A DNA stretch of 64,000 nt from Biostraticola tofi (GTDB lineage Bacteria > Pseudomonadota > Gammaproteobacteria > Enterobacterales > Enterobacteriaceae). Positions 30,694 to 42,210 of the stretch are shown in pieces (position 1 is the stretch's first letter; every line of letters begins with the position of its first letter). The stretch lies in assembly GCF_004343195.1 (NCBI RefSeq), contig NZ_SMCR01000004.1, positions 1 to 64,000 of the forward strand, read 5' to 3'. Under the pieces are notes generated by a model. The model was not told the DNA's origin. It was given only the letters and a program-made list of their open reading frames with translations, and ran no database searches. The position numbers and the translations under genes are program-made.

Positions 30694-32139
30694 ATGAGTC
30701 TGACTTTTGTAAGTGAGCAGTTACTTACGGCAAATAATCTCAAGTATGACGACCTGTTTTCACTGCTGGAACAGATGAGCACTCGCCGTCTGGACTATGC
30801 CGATCTTTATTTTCAGTCGACCTTCCATGAGTCCTGGGTCATTGAAGACGGCATTATCAAGGACGGTTCTTATAATATCGATCAGGGGGTCGGGGTCCGG
30901 GCGGTCAGCGGTGAAAAAACCGGCTTTGCCTATGCGGACCAGTTGACGCTGAATGCGCTGGAGCTCAGCGCCCAGGCGGCCCGCAGCATCGTCAGCGAGC
31001 AGGGTAACGGTCAGGTACACGCTTTGGGACGGGTCAATTACGCACCCCTATACCCGGTGCTGGATCCCTTGACCAGTCTGCCGCGCGAAGAGAAAATCGC
31101 CCTTTTGCATCGGGTCGATAACGTGGCGCGGGCTACCGACAGCCGGGTGCAGGAAGTGACTGCCAGCCTGTCGGGCGTATATGAGCAAGTACTGGTCGCG
31201 GCGACTGACGGCACCCTGGCGGCCGACGTTCGTCCGTTGGTGCGTCTGTCCATCAGTGTTCAGGTTGAGCAGGATGGCAAGCGTGAACGCGGTTCCAGCG
31301 GCGGCGGCGGCCGGGTAGGCTATGACTTTTTCCTGCAGACCGCCGAGGGTGATGTCCGGGCTGATGCCTGGGCGCGGGAGGCGGTGAGAATGGCGCTGGT
31401 CAACCTGTCGGCCGTGGCGGCCCCCGCAGGCGCGATGCCGGTGGTGCTGGGTGCCGGCTGGCCGGGCGTGCTGTTGCATGAAGCGGTCGGACACGGTCTG
31501 GAAGGTGATTTCAACCGCCGCGGCAGTTCGGTATTCAGTGGCCAGATGGGCAAATTAGTGGCCTCCCCACTCTGTACTGTCGTGGATGATGGTACGCTGC
31601 CGGGACTGCGCGGTTCATTGGCCGTTGATGATGAAGGGGTGCCGGGACAATATAATCTGCTGATTGAAAACGGCATTCTGAAAGGTTATATGCAGGATAA
31701 ACTGAATGCACGGCTGATGGGGGTTGCCCCTACCGGTAATGGCCGACGGGAGTCCTATGCGCATCTGCCGATGCCGCGGATGACCAACACCTATATGCTG
31801 GCTGGCGACTCTACCCCGGCGGATATTATTGAAAGCGTCGAGTTTGGCCTGTATGCGCCTAATTTTGGCGGCGGGCAGGTGGATATAACTTCCGGCAAGT
31901 TCGTGTTCTCTACCTCCGAGGCCTATCTGATAGAAAAGGGTAAGATCACCCGGCCGGTGAAAGGGGCGACATTGATAGGCTCGGGCATCGAAGCGATGCA
32001 GCAGATTTCCATGGTCGGCAACGATCTGGCGCTGGATAAAGGCGTGGGTGTGTGCGGCAAAGAAGGCCAGAGCCTGCCGGTTGGTGTAGGCCAGCCTACG
32101 TTGAAGCTCGATAAAATCACCGTCGGCGGCACCGCCTGA
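30694..32139 (+). CDS. tldD: Metalloprotease TldD
   Basis: With TldE/PmbA it forms a heterodimeric protease that processes microcin precursors and degrades CcdA. It is 481 residues, the E. coli length. The zinc site [11 protein letters not shown] is visible near residue 262. ATG 30694 ([11 protein letters not shown]) matches the family; an in-frame extension upstream does not. The partner gene pmbA is in the window at 39546, separated by aaeXAB, gabD and others. Confidence 0.98.
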   Translation: MSLTFVSEQLLTANNLKYDDLFSLLEQMSTRRLDYADLYFQSTFHESWVIEDGIIKDGSYNIDQGVGVRAVSGEKTGFAYADQLTLNALELSAQAARSIVSEQGNGQVHALGRVNYAPLYPVLDPLTSLPREEKIALLHRVDNVARATDSRVQEVTASLSGVYEQVLVAATDGTLAADVRPLVRLSISVQVEQDGKRERGSSGGGGRVGYDFFLQTAEGDVRADAWAREAVRMALVNLSAVAAPAGAMPVVLGAGWPGVLLHEAVGHGLEGDFNRRGSSVFSGQMGKLVASPLCTVVDDGTLPGLRGSLAVDDEGVPGQYNLLIENGILKGYMQDKLNARLMGVAPTGNGRRESYAHLPMPRMTNTYMLAGDSTPADIIESVEFGLYAPNFGGGQVDITSGKFVFSTSEAYLIEKGKITRPVKGATLIGSGIEAMQQISMVGNDLALDKGVGVCGKEGQSLPVGVGQPTLKLDKITVGGTA

Positions 32140-32228
32140 TACTGTCAATCAGCCGCATTGTCGGCAGGGTGCTTAACTGCTGCCGGTGACTGTTCGGAGC
32201 CGGCAGGCCTGCTAGCAACCGACCCACC

Positions 32229-32259
32229 CTGTTGCAGCCACGTTTTCTGGCTGCAACAG
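32229..32259. other. Perfect hairpin between tldD and aaeR
   Basis: CTGTTGCAGCCA and TGGCTGCAACAG form a 12-bp stem with a 7-base loop. No T run follows on either strand. It lies between convergent genes and could act as a Rho-independent-like barrier or mRNA 3' stabiliser. A weaker hairpin (CTGCCGG/CCGGCAG) lies just before it. Confidence 0.5.
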
Positions 32260-32303
32260 GTAAAGTTCTTCGCCAGCTATCGTCAGGCCGGCCATTCTGT
32301 TCT

Positions 32304-33230
32304 TCAGCTAATTGTTTCCTGGCGGAATGCCTGATAAACCGCCGATACCCGCTTAAAGTATTCAGTCAGATAGTTGATACAGACCTGAACCTTAAGCGGC
32401 ATCTTATCTTTCTGGGTATAAACCGCATGCACCGGCCGCGGCTCCGAATGGTAGCGATTGAACAGGATCTCGACATTGCCCTGTTTTATCTCGTCCAGCA
32501 CCCACATAATCGGTACATGGGCGATGCCCGCACCGGCGATTAACCAGCGAATCAGCGTCTGGGAGTCATTGGTGGCAAACCGGCCCTGCGGCGCAAGATG
32601 CAACGTTATCCCTTCCGGCGCAACCAGGTCGAATTCACTGTCCGGCCTGACATCATATTCCAGCCATGAAAAGTTGACGATATCGCCCGGTTTTTCAGGC
32701 GTTCCCTGCTGCTGCAGATAGCTTTTGGCGGCGCACACCACCATCGGCATTGAACCCAGACGGCGTGAAAACAGACCTGAATCCTGCAGATTACCCACTC
32801 TGATAACCAAATCGAGCCCATCGGCGATGAGATCCGGGGCGGGGATACCGGTCACCAGGTTAACCGACAGGCCGGGATATTCCCGCAGCATATCGGCAGT
32901 CATTGACGCCAGCACGTTATGGGCCATGGTGGACGAACTGCCGATGCGCAGAGTGCCGATAGGCGTATTGTTAAAGGCGTACAGCTGTTCATGGACTTCA
33001 TTGAACTCCTGCAGCATCCGTCGGCAGCCCTGATAGTATATTTTACCCGCTTCCGTCAGGCCGATACTGCGGGTACTGCGGTTGAGCAGCTTCACCTGCA
33101 GCTCATTCTCCAGACGGGAAACCGTCTGGCTGATTGATGAAACGCTCATTTGCAATTGCCGGGCGGCGGCGGTGAACGATCCGCCTTCGACCACCTTGGC
33201 GAACATCAGCATGCGTTTTAATCTTTCCAT
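32304..33230 (-). CDS. aaeR: LysR-type regulator AaeR
   Basis: A LysR family regulator of the divergent aaeXAB efflux operon; in E. coli it responds to p-hydroxybenzoate. It has 308 residues. The N-terminal winged helix-turn-helix (about 3-62) shows FTAAARQLQMSVSSISQTVSRLENEL, followed by an effector domain. It is transcribed away from aaeX, with a 322-base shared control region containing a CRP-like site close to its start. Confidence 0.92.
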   Translation of the reverse strand: MERLKRMLMFAKVVEGGSFTAAARQLQMSVSSISQTVSRLENELQVKLLNRSTRSIGLTEAGKIYYQGCRRMLQEFNEVHEQLYAFNNTPIGTLRIGSSSTMAHNVLASMTADMLREYPGLSVNLVTGIPAPDLIADGLDLVIRVGNLQDSGLFSRRLGSMPMVVCAAKSYLQQQGTPEKPGDIVNFSWLEYDVRPDSEFDLVAPEGITLHLAPQGRFATNDSQTLIRWLIAGAGIAHVPIMWVLDEIKQGNVEILFNRYHSEPRPVHAVYTQKDKMPLKVQVCINYLTEYFKRVSAVYQAFRQETIS

Positions 33231-33245
33231 TATTCACTCTGGTTA

Positions 33246-33267
33246 AAAAGTGATTTAGATCACATTA
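33246..33267. promoter_or_regulatory. CRP-like binding site near aaeR
   Basis: The core AGTGATTTAGATCACAT fits TGTGA-N6-TCACA, with only the first T of the left half changed. Its edge is 16 bases from the aaeR start codon, so it could repress aaeR or act in the divergent region; position relative to the aaeX promoter is unknown. Confidence 0.65.
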
Positions 33268-33552
33268 TGTTGAAAGTGTACGAATATAAAGGCTAAAATG
33301 GCCTTATCGGTTCGCAGTAACGGCCGTCGCTGTTGAAAATAAAGTCTAACTTTATCAGTCCTGACTAAACAGTAACACGGTGACCTGCCCTTGTCATTCA
33401 AGCCCTTATCCGCCTTTTCGCCAGATGCTCTCTTCGGCAGCCTACAGGTTCAGCGCACGTATTACCCTGCATGCTTATCGCTGTCGGCGGCCAGAGCCGT
33501 GGGGCAGCGGGTGTGCAGTGAGCCGTTTCTCTTAATGTAAAGGAAAGAAGTA
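33268..33552. other. Remainder of the aaeR-aaeX control region
   Basis: About 285 bases without a gene. The aaeXAB promoter and the AaeR sites should be here, but I cannot place them. A ribosome binding site AAAGGAAAGA precedes aaeX. Confidence 0.4.
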
Positions 33553-33756
33553 ATGAGTCTGTTCCCGGTTCTGGTGATATTCGGCTTGTCTTTTCCGCCG
33601 ATATTTTTTCAATTACTGGTGTCGCTGCCGCTGTTCTTCCTGGTGCGCAGAATGCTGCAGCCGACCGGGATTTATGATTTTGTCTGGCATCCGGCCCTGT
33701 TTAATACTGCCCTGTATGGCTGCTTGTTCTACCTGACATCCTGTCTTTTGGTTTGA
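33553..33756 (+). CDS. aaeX: AaeX small membrane protein
   Basis: A 67-residue membrane protein with two hydrophobic segments (about 4-32 and 48-66) and the conserved core [20 protein letters not shown]. It is the first gene of aaeXAB. Its exact role in aromatic acid efflux is not known. Confidence 0.95.
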   Translation: MSLFPVLVIFGLSFPPIFFQLLVSLPLFFLVRRMLQPTGIYDFVWHPALFNTALYGCLFYLTSCLLV

Positions 33757-33763
33757 GGTCGCT

Positions 33764-34696
33764 GTGAAAACTGTTCCAACAAAAATAATCAGAATCGCGA
33801 TAACTCTGTTACTGGTCCTGGTCGCGGCTATTGCCATCTTCCGCACCTGGGCCTTTTACACCGAGTCTCCCTGGACCCGTGACGCGAAATTTACCGCCGA
33901 TGTGGTGGCCATTTCTCCCGATGTCAGCGGTTTGCTGACCGAGGTGAAAGTCAGAGACAACCAACTGGTACAGCAGGGTGATGTGCTGTTTGTTATCGAC
34001 CAGCCTCGTTATCAGCAGGCACTGGCCGAAGCCCAGGCTGATGTCAGCTATTACCAGGCACTGGTGGCGGAGAAAAAGCGTGAAGCGGGACGCCGTATGC
34101 ATCTTGGGACCAATGCCATGTCCCAGGAAGAAATCGATCAATCGAGCAGCGGCCTGGCGACGGTCTCCCATCAACTGGCCAAAGCCATGGCGGTACGCGA
34201 TCTGGCTAAACTGGATCTGGATCGGACCTTGGTGCGGGCGCCGGCACAGGGCTGGATAACCAACCTGAATGTTCATGCCGGTGAGTTCATCACTCGTGGC
34301 TCGGTGTCGGTAGCGCTGGTCAAGCATAATTCGTTTTACCTGCTGGCTTATATGGAAGAAACCAAGCTTGAAGGGGTGCGTCCCGGTTACCGGGTTGAAA
34401 TTACGCCGCTCGGCAGTAACCGCACTTTCTTTGGCACGGTTGACAGTGTCTCTGCCGGGGTGAACAACAGCAGCAGCGCGGTGGACAGTAAAGGGATGGC
34501 GACGGTGGACTCCAACCTGGAGTGGGTACGCCTGGCACAAAGGGTACCGGTGAAGATTCGCCTGGACAGCCAGCAGGGCAGCCTCTATCCGGCGGGCACT
34601 ACGGCCACCATTGTGGTGACCGGGGCCGGAAATCGCGACCGCTCGCAAATGTCGCCCCTGACCCAATTGCTGCATCGACTGCGTGAGTTTGGCTAA
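33764..34696 (+). CDS. aaeA: Aromatic carboxylic acid efflux, membrane fusion protein
   Basis: The periplasmic adaptor of the AaeAB pump, 310 residues. One N-terminal TM (about 8-28), then the conserved [22 protein letters not shown], a biotinyl-lipoyl-like domain and a helical hairpin. The GTG start has GAGG just upstream. It lies 7 bases after aaeX and 15 bases before aaeB. Confidence 0.96.
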   Translation: MKTVPTKIIRIAITLLLVLVAAIAIFRTWAFYTESPWTRDAKFTADVVAISPDVSGLLTEVKVRDNQLVQQGDVLFVIDQPRYQQALAEAQADVSYYQALVAEKKREAGRRMHLGTNAMSQEEIDQSSSGLATVSHQLAKAMAVRDLAKLDLDRTLVRAPAQGWITNLNVHAGEFITRGSVSVALVKHNSFYLLAYMEETKLEGVRPGYRVEITPLGSNRTFFGTVDSVSAGVNNSSSAVDSKGMATVDSNLEWVRLAQRVPVKIRLDSQQGSLYPAGTTATIVVTGAGNRDRSQMSPLTQLLHRLREFG

Positions 34697-34711
34697 GCGG
34701 ATGATGAAATA

Positions 34712-36670
34712 ATGCAACAATCGCTGTTTATCCGCTGCCGCTTTGCTTTCAAGCTCAGTTTCGCCATTGTGCTGGCGCTGTTCGTCGGTTTTCACTTTGA
34801 CCTGGAAACCCCGCGCTGGTCGGTGCTGACCGCCGCCATTGTCGCTGCCGGACCGGCTTTCGCCGCCGGTGGCGAGCCGTTTGCCGGTGCTATACGTTAT
34901 CGCGGCATGTTGCGCATTATCGGCACTTTTATCGGCTGTATAGGCGCACTGGCCATCGTTACGCTGAGCATTCGCGCCCCGGTGGTGATGCTGATGCTGA
35001 GCTGTATCTGGGCCGGCGTCTGCATGTGGATTTCATCGCTGGTAAAGGTGCAGAACTCCTATGCCATGGGACTGGCGGGCTATACGGCGCTTATCATTAT
35101 CATCAGTATCCAGGGGCATCCTCAAGTCACACCGCAGTTTGCCGTTGAACGCTGCAGCGAAATCGTTATCGGCATCATGTGCGCCATCATGGCTGACATC
35201 CTGTTCTCGCCCCGATCCATCAAGCAGGATATCGATCGCACGGTGGATAAACTGCTGCTGGATCAATATCGGCTGATGCAGCTTTGCCTGAACAATGCGC
35301 CCAAAGAGCAACTGGACAACGCGTGGAGCGATCTGGTCAAGCTGACTACCGCTCTGTCAGGGATGCGCAGCAACCTGATGATGGAGTCGGCGCACTGGCA
35401 GAACTGCAACCGGCGGCTTATTGCGCTGAATACCCTGTCGCTGACGTTGATAACCCAGGCCTGTGAAACCTACCTGATTCTGCTCAACCATCCGGCATAT
35501 ATCAAAGCCCATCTGCGGCTGCTGCTTGATGAGCCGGTGACCAGCGTTGCCGATGTTCATAAACGGATGAAACTGCTGCGTCAGGTCATTACCTCAACGC
35601 CAACGCGCACCACGGCACCGACGGTCTATACCTGGGTCGGGACCGCCACCCGCTATCTACTGCTGCTTAAGGGGATAAAAAGCAACAGCCGCATCAGCGG
35701 CGTTGAAGAGCAGGTACTCGACAGCCAGTCGGTAGTATCTGCCCCCTCCGCCGAGCGGCACCATGCGATGATTAATGGCTGGCGTACCGGCATTTCTACC
35801 GCGCTAGGCTGTCTGTTCTGGCTTTGGACCGGCTGGAGCGCTGGCAGCGCATGCATGGTAATGCTGGCAGTGGTCACCTCGCTGGCGATGCGTCTGCCTA
35901 ATCCGCTGATGGTGGCCAAGGATTTCGTATATGGAATGGCAATGGCGCTGCCAATTGGCGCTCTTTATTATATGTTTATTCTGCCCTCGACCCAGCAGAG
36001 CATGCTGTTGCTGTGTATCGCTCTTGGGGCGTTGGCGTTTGTCATCGGCATCGAAGTCCAGAAACGGCGATTGGGGAGCCTCGGCACCCTGGCCGGCACT
36101 ATCAATATCCTGGTGCTGGAGAACCCGATGTCTTTTTCAGTCAGCACATTTATCGACAGCGCTTTAGGCCAATTGATTGGCTGTATCTTTGCCATGCTGG
36201 TGATCCTGCTTATCAGAGACAGTTCCAAGGCGCGTGTCGGCCGGGTGCTACTCAACCATTTGGTCTATGAAGCGGTTGCGGCACTGTCCACCAACCAGGC
36301 TCGGCGCAGGGTTAATCATTTGCCGGCGCTCTATCAGCAGCTGTTTCATCTGTTAAGCCTGTTTCCGAATGATGTGGCGAAATTCCGCCTGGCGCTGCTG
36401 CTGATTGTCGCTCATCAGCGGTTGCGCAGCGCGGATATTCCGGCGAATGCCGATCTCTCAACCTGGCATCGCCAGATCCGAGCGACTGCTGATCAGGTAC
36501 TGGTCTCGCATAATGAGGTCCGCAGGCGTCGCTTCTTTAATCAGTTACTCGAGGAACTCGACGTCTACCAACAAAAGCTGGCACAGTATCAAGCCCCGAG
36601 ATCGGTGACCGAACCGGTGTGGCGGCTGACGGACACCTTATCTCGTTATCGCAATGCGCTGATTAACTAA
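34712..36670 (+). CDS. aaeB: Aromatic carboxylic acid efflux pump, inner-membrane subunit
   Basis: A 652-residue FUSC-family inner-membrane protein that exports p-hydroxybenzoic acid and related compounds with AaeA. It has two clusters of hydrophobic helices (about 12-165 and 365-500) separated by a large cytoplasmic region, the duplicated arrangement usual in the family. It is the last gene of aaeXAB. Confidence 0.95.
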   Translation: MQQSLFIRCRFAFKLSFAIVLALFVGFHFDLETPRWSVLTAAIVAAGPAFAAGGEPFAGAIRYRGMLRIIGTFIGCIGALAIVTLSIRAPVVMLMLSCIWAGVCMWISSLVKVQNSYAMGLAGYTALIIIISIQGHPQVTPQFAVERCSEIVIGIMCAIMADILFSPRSIKQDIDRTVDKLLLDQYRLMQLCLNNAPKEQLDNAWSDLVKLTTALSGMRSNLMMESAHWQNCNRRLIALNTLSLTLITQACETYLILLNHPAYIKAHLRLLLDEPVTSVADVHKRMKLLRQVITSTPTRTTAPTVYTWVGTATRYLLLLKGIKSNSRISGVEEQVLDSQSVVSAPSAERHHAMINGWRTGISTALGCLFWLWTGWSAGSACMVMLAVVTSLAMRLPNPLMVAKDFVYGMAMALPIGALYYMFILPSTQQSMLLLCIALGALAFVIGIEVQKRRLGSLGTLAGTINILVLENPMSFSVSTFIDSALGQLIGCIFAMLVILLIRDSSKARVGRVLLNHLVYEAVAALSTNQARRRVNHLPALYQQLFHLLSLFPNDVAKFRLALLLIVAHQRLRSADIPANADLSTWHRQIRATADQVLVSHNEVRRRRFFNQLLEELDVYQQKLAQYQAPRSVTEPVWRLTDTLSRYRNALIN

Positions 36671-36787
36671 GCTATTTCCTCAGCCTGCATCGATGGGCTG
36701 AAAATTACCCGGTTGCACCGCTGAATAGGCACAGGGGTAAACGCTCCGCTATCGGGCGACTATACTTACGCCATCAGGAGGAAACAT

Positions 36788-38236
36788 ATGACTCAATTAA
36801 ACCAGCACGACCTTTTTAAAACCGGCGCGTTTATCAATGGTGAATGGCATCGCGATGGCGCAACCTTCGACGTACAGAACCCCGCTACCGGTGAGGTTAT
36901 CGCCCAGGTTCTCAAGGCAGGCATTGCCCAGACCAATGCAGCTATCGATGCCGCCTATACGGCTTTACCCGCCTGGCGTGCCCAGACCGCCAAATTTCGC
37001 TCAGACCTCCTCTATCGCTGGTACCAGCTTATTATCGATAACAAGCACTACCTGGCTGAGCTGATGACCGCCGAACAGGGCAAGCCAGTAAAAGAAGCCG
37101 AGGGCGAGGTACTCTATGCCGCCAGTTTTATACAGTGGTTCGCTGAGCAGGCCAAAAGGGTGAATGGTGAAATTATCCCTCCTGCCAAGGCCGGCTCGCG
37201 TATCCTGGCGACCCGTGAACCGGTCGGCGTAATTGCGGCGATCACGCCGTGGAATTTCCCGATGGCGATGCTGACCCGCAAGCTGGGGCCAGCGCTGGCG
37301 GCGGGGTGTACTGCGCTTATCAAACCCGCCAACAATACGCCGCTTTCCGCCTTTGCGCTGTTGGAACTGGCCCGCCAGGCCGGCGTGCCTAAGGGGGTTA
37401 TCAATGGCGTCGCCGGCGACACCCACGCGATAAGCGATGCCATTATGGCGAGCAGTAAAGTGCGCAAGGTGACCTTTACCGGTTCGACAGAGGTCGGCAA
37501 GACGCTGATGCGCAATGCAGCGGACACCATGAAAAAGCTGTCAATGGAACTCGGCGGCAACGCGCCCTATATTGTGTTTGACGACGCCGATATCGACGCA
37601 GCGGTCAAGGGTGCTATCGCTAACAAGTTCCGTAATGCAGGCCAGGTATGCGTTAGCGTCAACCGTTTCTTTATCCAGGACGCGGTTTATGAAAAGTTTG
37701 TCCGCCAACTGGCCGATGAAGTCAGCCAACTGAAAGTGGGCAATGGCGCGGAAGAGGGGGTCGTGGTCGGGCCGCTGATCAATGCCGATGGCGTCGCCAA
37801 AGTAGAAGAGCATGTTAACGATGCCCTGGCCAAAGGGGGCCGGGCCGTTACTGGTGGCAAACGGCATTCGCTGGGGGGCAATTTTTTTACCCCAACGGTT
37901 ATCGCCGATGCCGACGACAGCATGAAACTGGCCAGCGAAGAGACCTTTGGCCCATTAGCCGCCTGCTTCCGCTTTCATACTGAAGAGGACGTTATTCAGC
38001 GGGCGAACAATACACCATTTGGCCTGGCTGCCTATTTTTATACCCAGAACCTGCAACGGGTGTTCCGCGTTGCAGCGGCGCTGGAAAGCGGCATGGTGGG
38101 GGTCAATGAGTGTGCCGTCTCCACAGAACTGGCGCCATTTGGCGGCGTGAAGGAATCGGGGCTCGGCCGTGAAGGTTCCGTCCTCGGCATGGAGGATTAC
38201 CTTGAGGTTAAAACGTTACACTTAGGCGGCCTTTGA
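36788..38236 (+). CDS. gabD: NADP-dependent succinate-semialdehyde dehydrogenase
   Basis: Oxidises succinate semialdehyde to succinate, the last step of GABA degradation. It is 482 residues, like E. coli GabD. The catalytic Cys288 is in FRNAGQVCVS and the general base Glu254 in MELGGNAP; the NADP-binding FTGSTEVGK is at 230-238. A good ribosome binding site AGGAGG lies 6 bases before the ATG. No other gab genes are nearby. A different short-chain aldehyde as the true substrate remains possible. Confidence 0.88.
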   Translation: MTQLNQHDLFKTGAFINGEWHRDGATFDVQNPATGEVIAQVLKAGIAQTNAAIDAAYTALPAWRAQTAKFRSDLLYRWYQLIIDNKHYLAELMTAEQGKPVKEAEGEVLYAASFIQWFAEQAKRVNGEIIPPAKAGSRILATREPVGVIAAITPWNFPMAMLTRKLGPALAAGCTALIKPANNTPLSAFALLELARQAGVPKGVINGVAGDTHAISDAIMASSKVRKVTFTGSTEVGKTLMRNAADTMKKLSMELGGNAPYIVFDDADIDAAVKGAIANKFRNAGQVCVSVNRFFIQDAVYEKFVRQLADEVSQLKVGNGAEEGVVVGPLINADGVAKVEEHVNDALAKGGRAVTGGKRHSLGGNFFTPTVIADADDSMKLASEETFGPLAACFRFHTEEDVIQRANNTPFGLAAYFYTQNLQRVFRVAAALESGMVGVNECAVSTELAPFGGVKESGLGREGSVLGMEDYLEVKTLHLGGL

Positions 38237-38332
38237 TCACCCTTTTTGCCATGCTTGTGTCATGGGGCTGTGGCATGCTGAAAGGACAGCCGGCGTTAAG
38301 CCGGATAAAATCTACCGTGCGGAGAATGCTTG

Positions 38333-38599
38333 ATGGGGAAAGTATCCTTTGATTTTAACCAGATACCCAATCTTGGAGCTTTTTACCGCGACTTTGGTCG
38401 CCAGTTTTCCCTGGAACTTACCGAGGAAACCAATCTTGACGACCTGTGGCTCACCGTCACCCAGCAGTTGCCGTTGCCGGTAGAGATCGAGTTTCTGCAT
38501 CTGAATGCGTCGAAGAAACGCCGCTTTGGCGCATTGATTCTGTTGTTCGAAGAGGCTGAGGAAGAGCTAGACGGCAAGCTCAGGTTCAATCTTCACTAA
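38333..38599 (+). CDS. yhcO: Barstar-family protein YhcO
   Basis: An 88-residue acidic protein of the barstar family (barnase inhibitor). It matches E. coli YhcO closely, with FYRDFGRQF at residue 16 on, LDDLW, then LPLPVEIEFLHL and RRFGALILLFEEAEEEL. GGAG lies 8 bases before ATG 38333. In E. coli yhcO is close to the aaeXAB and tldD locus, as here. No barnase-like ribonuclease gene is near, so the target is unknown. Confidence 0.93.
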   Translation: MGKVSFDFNQIPNLGAFYRDFGRQFSLELTEETNLDDLWLTVTQQLPLPVEIEFLHLNASKKRRFGALILLFEEAEEELDGKLRFNLH

Positions 38600-38737
38600 T
38601 AGGCCCGCCGGCCTGCGGCCACATTATCGGCACCGTCCAATCCGGTCATAAGCCTTGCCACCCCCAGGTCCGGGATGCCGGTAACGGCATTGTTACTCAG
38701 GCAGCCTGGTCCGGGTTGCGGACAGCTATAGCGGTCG

Positions 38738-39286
38738 CTATTCGGTTTCGGCCAGTTCACGCAGATATTTGAAGATATCCCGTGCGGTTTTAGGCGGCTT
38801 GTTGGCAGCGGCTTCTTTCTGGGCATTCCGTACCAGCGAACGCAGTTGCTGGCGGTCGGCGTGAGGGTAGAGCGCCAGCACGTCGGCAATACCTTCGTCC
38901 CCTTGCTCTATCAGCTTGTCACGCAGTTTTTCCAGTTTGTGAAACAGCGTGATTTGCTGGTTATGGCGATTTTTCAGTTTATCCAGTGCTTCCTGGATCG
39001 GTGCCGGATCGCGGGCGCGCAGCATTTTACCGATAAGCTGGATCTGACGGCGCTGGCCTTCGCGCTTAATACGCTGGGCCAATTCGATTGCGCCCCGCAA
39101 GTCATCGTCCAGTGGTATTTTTTCCAGCGCATTTTTTCCCAGGCTAACCAGCTCGCTGCCAAGATCCTTCAGGGCTTCGGCATCGCGCTTGATTTCGCTT
39201 TTACTGACCCAGATGATTTCATCATCTTGGTCATCGGGCAGGTCTGCCGGCTTTTCATCGCGCCAGTCTTCAGGATGTTTGGTCAT
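38738..39286 (-). CDS. darP: Ribosome biogenesis factor DarP (YjgA)
   Basis: A 182-residue protein that associates with late 50S precursors and helps peptidyl transferase centre maturation. It is strongly charged and helical; motifs include [18 protein letters not shown] and [27 protein letters not shown] 39286 (MTKHPEDW) matches E. coli YjgA. It is divergent from pmbA, as in E. coli. Confidence 0.95.
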   Translation of the reverse strand: MTKHPEDWRDEKPADLPDDQDDEIIWVSKSEIKRDAEALKDLGSELVSLGKNALEKIPLDDDLRGAIELAQRIKREGQRRQIQLIGKMLRARDPAPIQEALDKLKNRHNQQITLFHKLEKLRDKLIEQGDEGIADVLALYPHADRQQLRSLVRNAQKEAAANKPPKTARDIFKYLRELAETE

Positions 39287-39545
39287 GGTATGGTTCCTCA
39301 AAAAGAGGCTAATCCTAACAGGTTGCAAGGGATGATCAACGGCATTATTCCACCGCGCTCCGGCTATTATCAACTTATGGCTCCAATTGCGCCATAGCCG
39401 TTCAGCCAGTGACCCGCATAAAGTGCCAAATGCCCCGAGGGCTGATAGACTTATGTTAATGACGCGACAGCGGTTTCAGGCTGGCTGACAGCAAAACCCG
39501 ATTCCCGCCGGTCGCCGGCGGAATCACCATCTGGCGGAAAACTCT

Positions 39546-40904
39546 ATGAATGATGGCGGATCAATGAAATTAGTTACCCAGGTTGCAGAACAGCGCAAAA
39601 TTTTGGAAAACGCAGTCGCCCAGGCTCTGGAACTGGCCAGCGCCGGTTCGGATGCGGCGGAAGTCGGCGTTAACAAGAGCACCGGCATCGGTATAAGTAC
39701 TCGTTACGGCGAAGTGGAGAACGTTGAATTCAACAGCGATGGCGCGTTAGGCATCACCGTCTATTATCAGCAACGCAAGGGCAGCGCCTCTTCTACCGAT
39801 CTCAGCCCTGATGCCATTGCCCGCACCGTCAATGCCGCATTGGATATTGCTCGCTACACTTCTATAGATCCGTTTGCCGGTCCGGCGGATAAATCTTTGC
39901 TGGCGTTTGACGCCCCTGATCTGGACCTGTTCCACCCGGCTGAACTGGATGCTGAGCGCGGTATCGCCCTGGCGGCCCTGGCTGAACAGACCGCCCTGAA
40001 GGCGGACAAGCGGATTACCAATACCGAAGGCGGCAATTTCAATAGCCACTTCAGCACCAAGGTGTACGGTAATAGCGCCGGTATGCTGCAGAGCTACAGC
40101 AGCAGCCGCCACTCAATCTCTACCAGCGTCATTGCCGAAAGCGGCGGCGATATGGAACGCAACTACGCCTACACCATCGGCCGGGCGTTCGAGGATATGC
40201 GTTCCGCTGAATGGGTGGGCGAGGAGTGCGCTCGCCGTACCCTGGCTCATCTCAATCCACGTAAATTATCCACGATGGAAGCGCCGGTCATGTTCGCCGC
40301 CGAAGTGGCGACTGGGCTGTTCGGCCATCTGGTCGGGGCGATTAGCGGCGGTAATGTCTATCGCAAGTCGACCTTCCTGCTTGATTATCTGGGCAAAGCT
40401 ATCCTGCCCGACTGGGTGAATATCGAAGAGCGCCCCCATCTGCTCAAAGGGTTGGCTTCATCGCCCTTCGACAGCGAAGGGGTACGCACTCAGGATCGGG
40501 ATATCGTCAAGGACGGAATATTGCAGACTTGGCTGCTGAGCAGCTATTCGGCCCGCAAGCTGGGGCTGCAGACCACCGGGCATGCCGGCGGCATTCATAA
40601 CTGGCGGATTAATGGCCAGGCGCTCGACTTCGATGCCATGGTAAAGAAAATGGATCGGGGACTGGTCGTGACCGAGCTGATGGGCCAGGGCGTCAGCGCC
40701 ATTACCGGCGACTACTCGCGCGGTGCGGCCGGTTTTTGGGTTGAAAACGGACAGATACAGTATCCAGTCAGTGAAATCACTATTGCCGGTAACCTGAAAG
40801 ATATGCTGCGCAATATTGTGAGCATCGGCAGCGACGTAGAGACCCGCAGCAATATTCAGTGTGGTTCGGTGTTGCTGCCCTCGATGAAAATCGCCGGTCA
40901 GTGA
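39546..40904 (+). CDS. pmbA: Metalloprotease TldE (PmbA)
   Basis: The partner of TldD, without its own metal site, in the heterodimeric protease that matures microcin B17 and processes other peptides. It has 452 residues, close to E. coli PmbA (450). Conserved segments include [29 protein letters not shown] and [21 protein letters not shown] 39546 has GGCGGA upstream; an alternative ATG lies at 39564. Confidence 0.97.
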   Translation: MNDGGSMKLVTQVAEQRKILENAVAQALELASAGSDAAEVGVNKSTGIGISTRYGEVENVEFNSDGALGITVYYQQRKGSASSTDLSPDAIARTVNAALDIARYTSIDPFAGPADKSLLAFDAPDLDLFHPAELDAERGIALAALAEQTALKADKRITNTEGGNFNSHFSTKVYGNSAGMLQSYSSSRHSISTSVIAESGGDMERNYAYTIGRAFEDMRSAEWVGEECARRTLAHLNPRKLSTMEAPVMFAAEVATGLFGHLVGAISGGNVYRKSTFLLDYLGKAILPDWVNIEERPHLLKGLASSPFDSEGVRTQDRDIVKDGILQTWLLSSYSARKLGLQTTGHAGGIHNWRINGQALDFDAMVKKMDRGLVVTELMGQGVSAITGDYSRGAAGFWVENGQIQYPVSEITIAGNLKDMLRNIVSIGSDVETRSNIQCGSVLLPSMKIAGQ

Positions 40905-41034
40905 TCGGCGCTGAATCACTACGCCTGTCAGTAACCGGCGCTGAATCATTGCGCCGGGCTTGGCCGGGCCGCCATCAATACTATCGATACTGATGGCGGC
41001 AGGCTGGCCTGCTTATCGGGTATGGCCAGGGTCG

Positions 41035-41964
41035 TCAAGCGTCATCAGCTGCCCTGCTCTGCTGATAGACCGACATATGCGTGCGGGCAGCCGCCAGTAA
41101 AGGGGTGCTGAGTCCGGCCTTGTCAGCAAGACGCGCCAAATCGCCCAGTATCTGGTCCGCTTCCACCGGATTGCCGCCTATCATGTCGCGATACATGGAG
41201 GAAGTCATGGTGGAATTTTTGTCGGTCAACATGCCGCGGGTCTGGTTCAGGAATGGCTGATTACGGCGATAGCCCTGGGCCTCCAATATCGATGTAATTT
41301 CCTCAATCACCGCCAGCGCAAAGGCTTCGCCGCCATCGGCACGGGCGGTCTGGCCGATAGTGCCGCGCATCAGGCAGGTAATCGTCCCCAGGCTTGCCAG
41401 CAAAATCCATTTTTCCCACATTTCGCTGATAATGTCGTCTGAAGCATGGGTCGTGAACCCGGCGCCCTGGAATGTTTGCTCAATCTGGATAATTCGGTCT
41501 GAGCGGCCGCCAGCCAGTTCTCCGTAAGCGATAAGATGCAAATCATTGAGATGGACTACGCGGCCTTGCTCGTCCAACGTCGACGCTATTTTACACAGCC
41601 CGCCTATCACTGCCGCTGCGCCGAATCGCGCCGTTAGCGTTTCCAGATGCCTGAAGCCGTTAAGTATCGGCATGACGACGGTATCGCTGCCAACCGCGGG
41701 AGCGATATCGCTCATCGCCTGTTCCAGGTAAAAAGCTTTCACCGTCAGCAGGATAAGATCGTAGGTTTGGTTGAGCTTATCGGCGGTGACCCATTGCGGA
41801 TGCAGCGTCAGATTACCCTGCGGGCTCAAAATCTGCAGTCCCTGCTGTTCAAGGGTCTTTGCCCGGCCGGGACGTACCAGAAAAGTGACATCCCGTCCGG
41901 CCTGCGCCAGGCGACCGCCAAAGTAGCCTCCGGTAGCGCCGGCGCCAACCACTAATATCCGCAT
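41035..41964 (-). CDS. Ketopantoate reductase-like NADPH oxidoreductase
   Basis: A 309-residue 2-dehydropantoate 2-reductase family protein. The N-terminal Rossmann motif VVGAGATGGYFGGRLAQAGRD binds NADPH (residues 4 on), and the C-terminal ApbA domain ends in the conserved DMIGGNPVEADQILGDL. It may be a second panE or act on another 2-keto acid; the family is often duplicated. ATG 41964 (MRILVV) is the family start. Confidence 0.88.
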   Translation of the reverse strand: MRILVVGAGATGGYFGGRLAQAGRDVTFLVRPGRAKTLEQQGLQILSPQGNLTLHPQWVTADKLNQTYDLILLTVKAFYLEQAMSDIAPAVGSDTVVMPILNGFRHLETLTARFGAAAVIGGLCKIASTLDEQGRVVHLNDLHLIAYGELAGGRSDRIIQIEQTFQGAGFTTHASDDIISEMWEKWILLASLGTITCLMRGTIGQTARADGGEAFALAVIEEITSILEAQGYRRNQPFLNQTRGMLTDKNSTMTSSMYRDMIGGNPVEADQILGDLARLADKAGLSTPLLAAARTHMSVYQQSRAADDA

Positions 41965-42210
41965 GATTATTTCCTTCTGGTGAGAGTCGACCACAGGATC
42001 TCCTGCAGCGCAGAGGCTTAAATATAGATCGGTAGATTTATAATATAAATGGAAAATAAGAGTGGGCATCATTTCGGATGCGTATTGGGCACCGGTGATG
42101 GCCCGACCCATGCCTGCAATGCGGGTAAACGTTGAAAAGTTCTGCAGGATTAACGACTTCGATCGTGATTCAGGGCGCGGCGACCATCCACCAAGAACTG
42201 TCTGGTAAGA

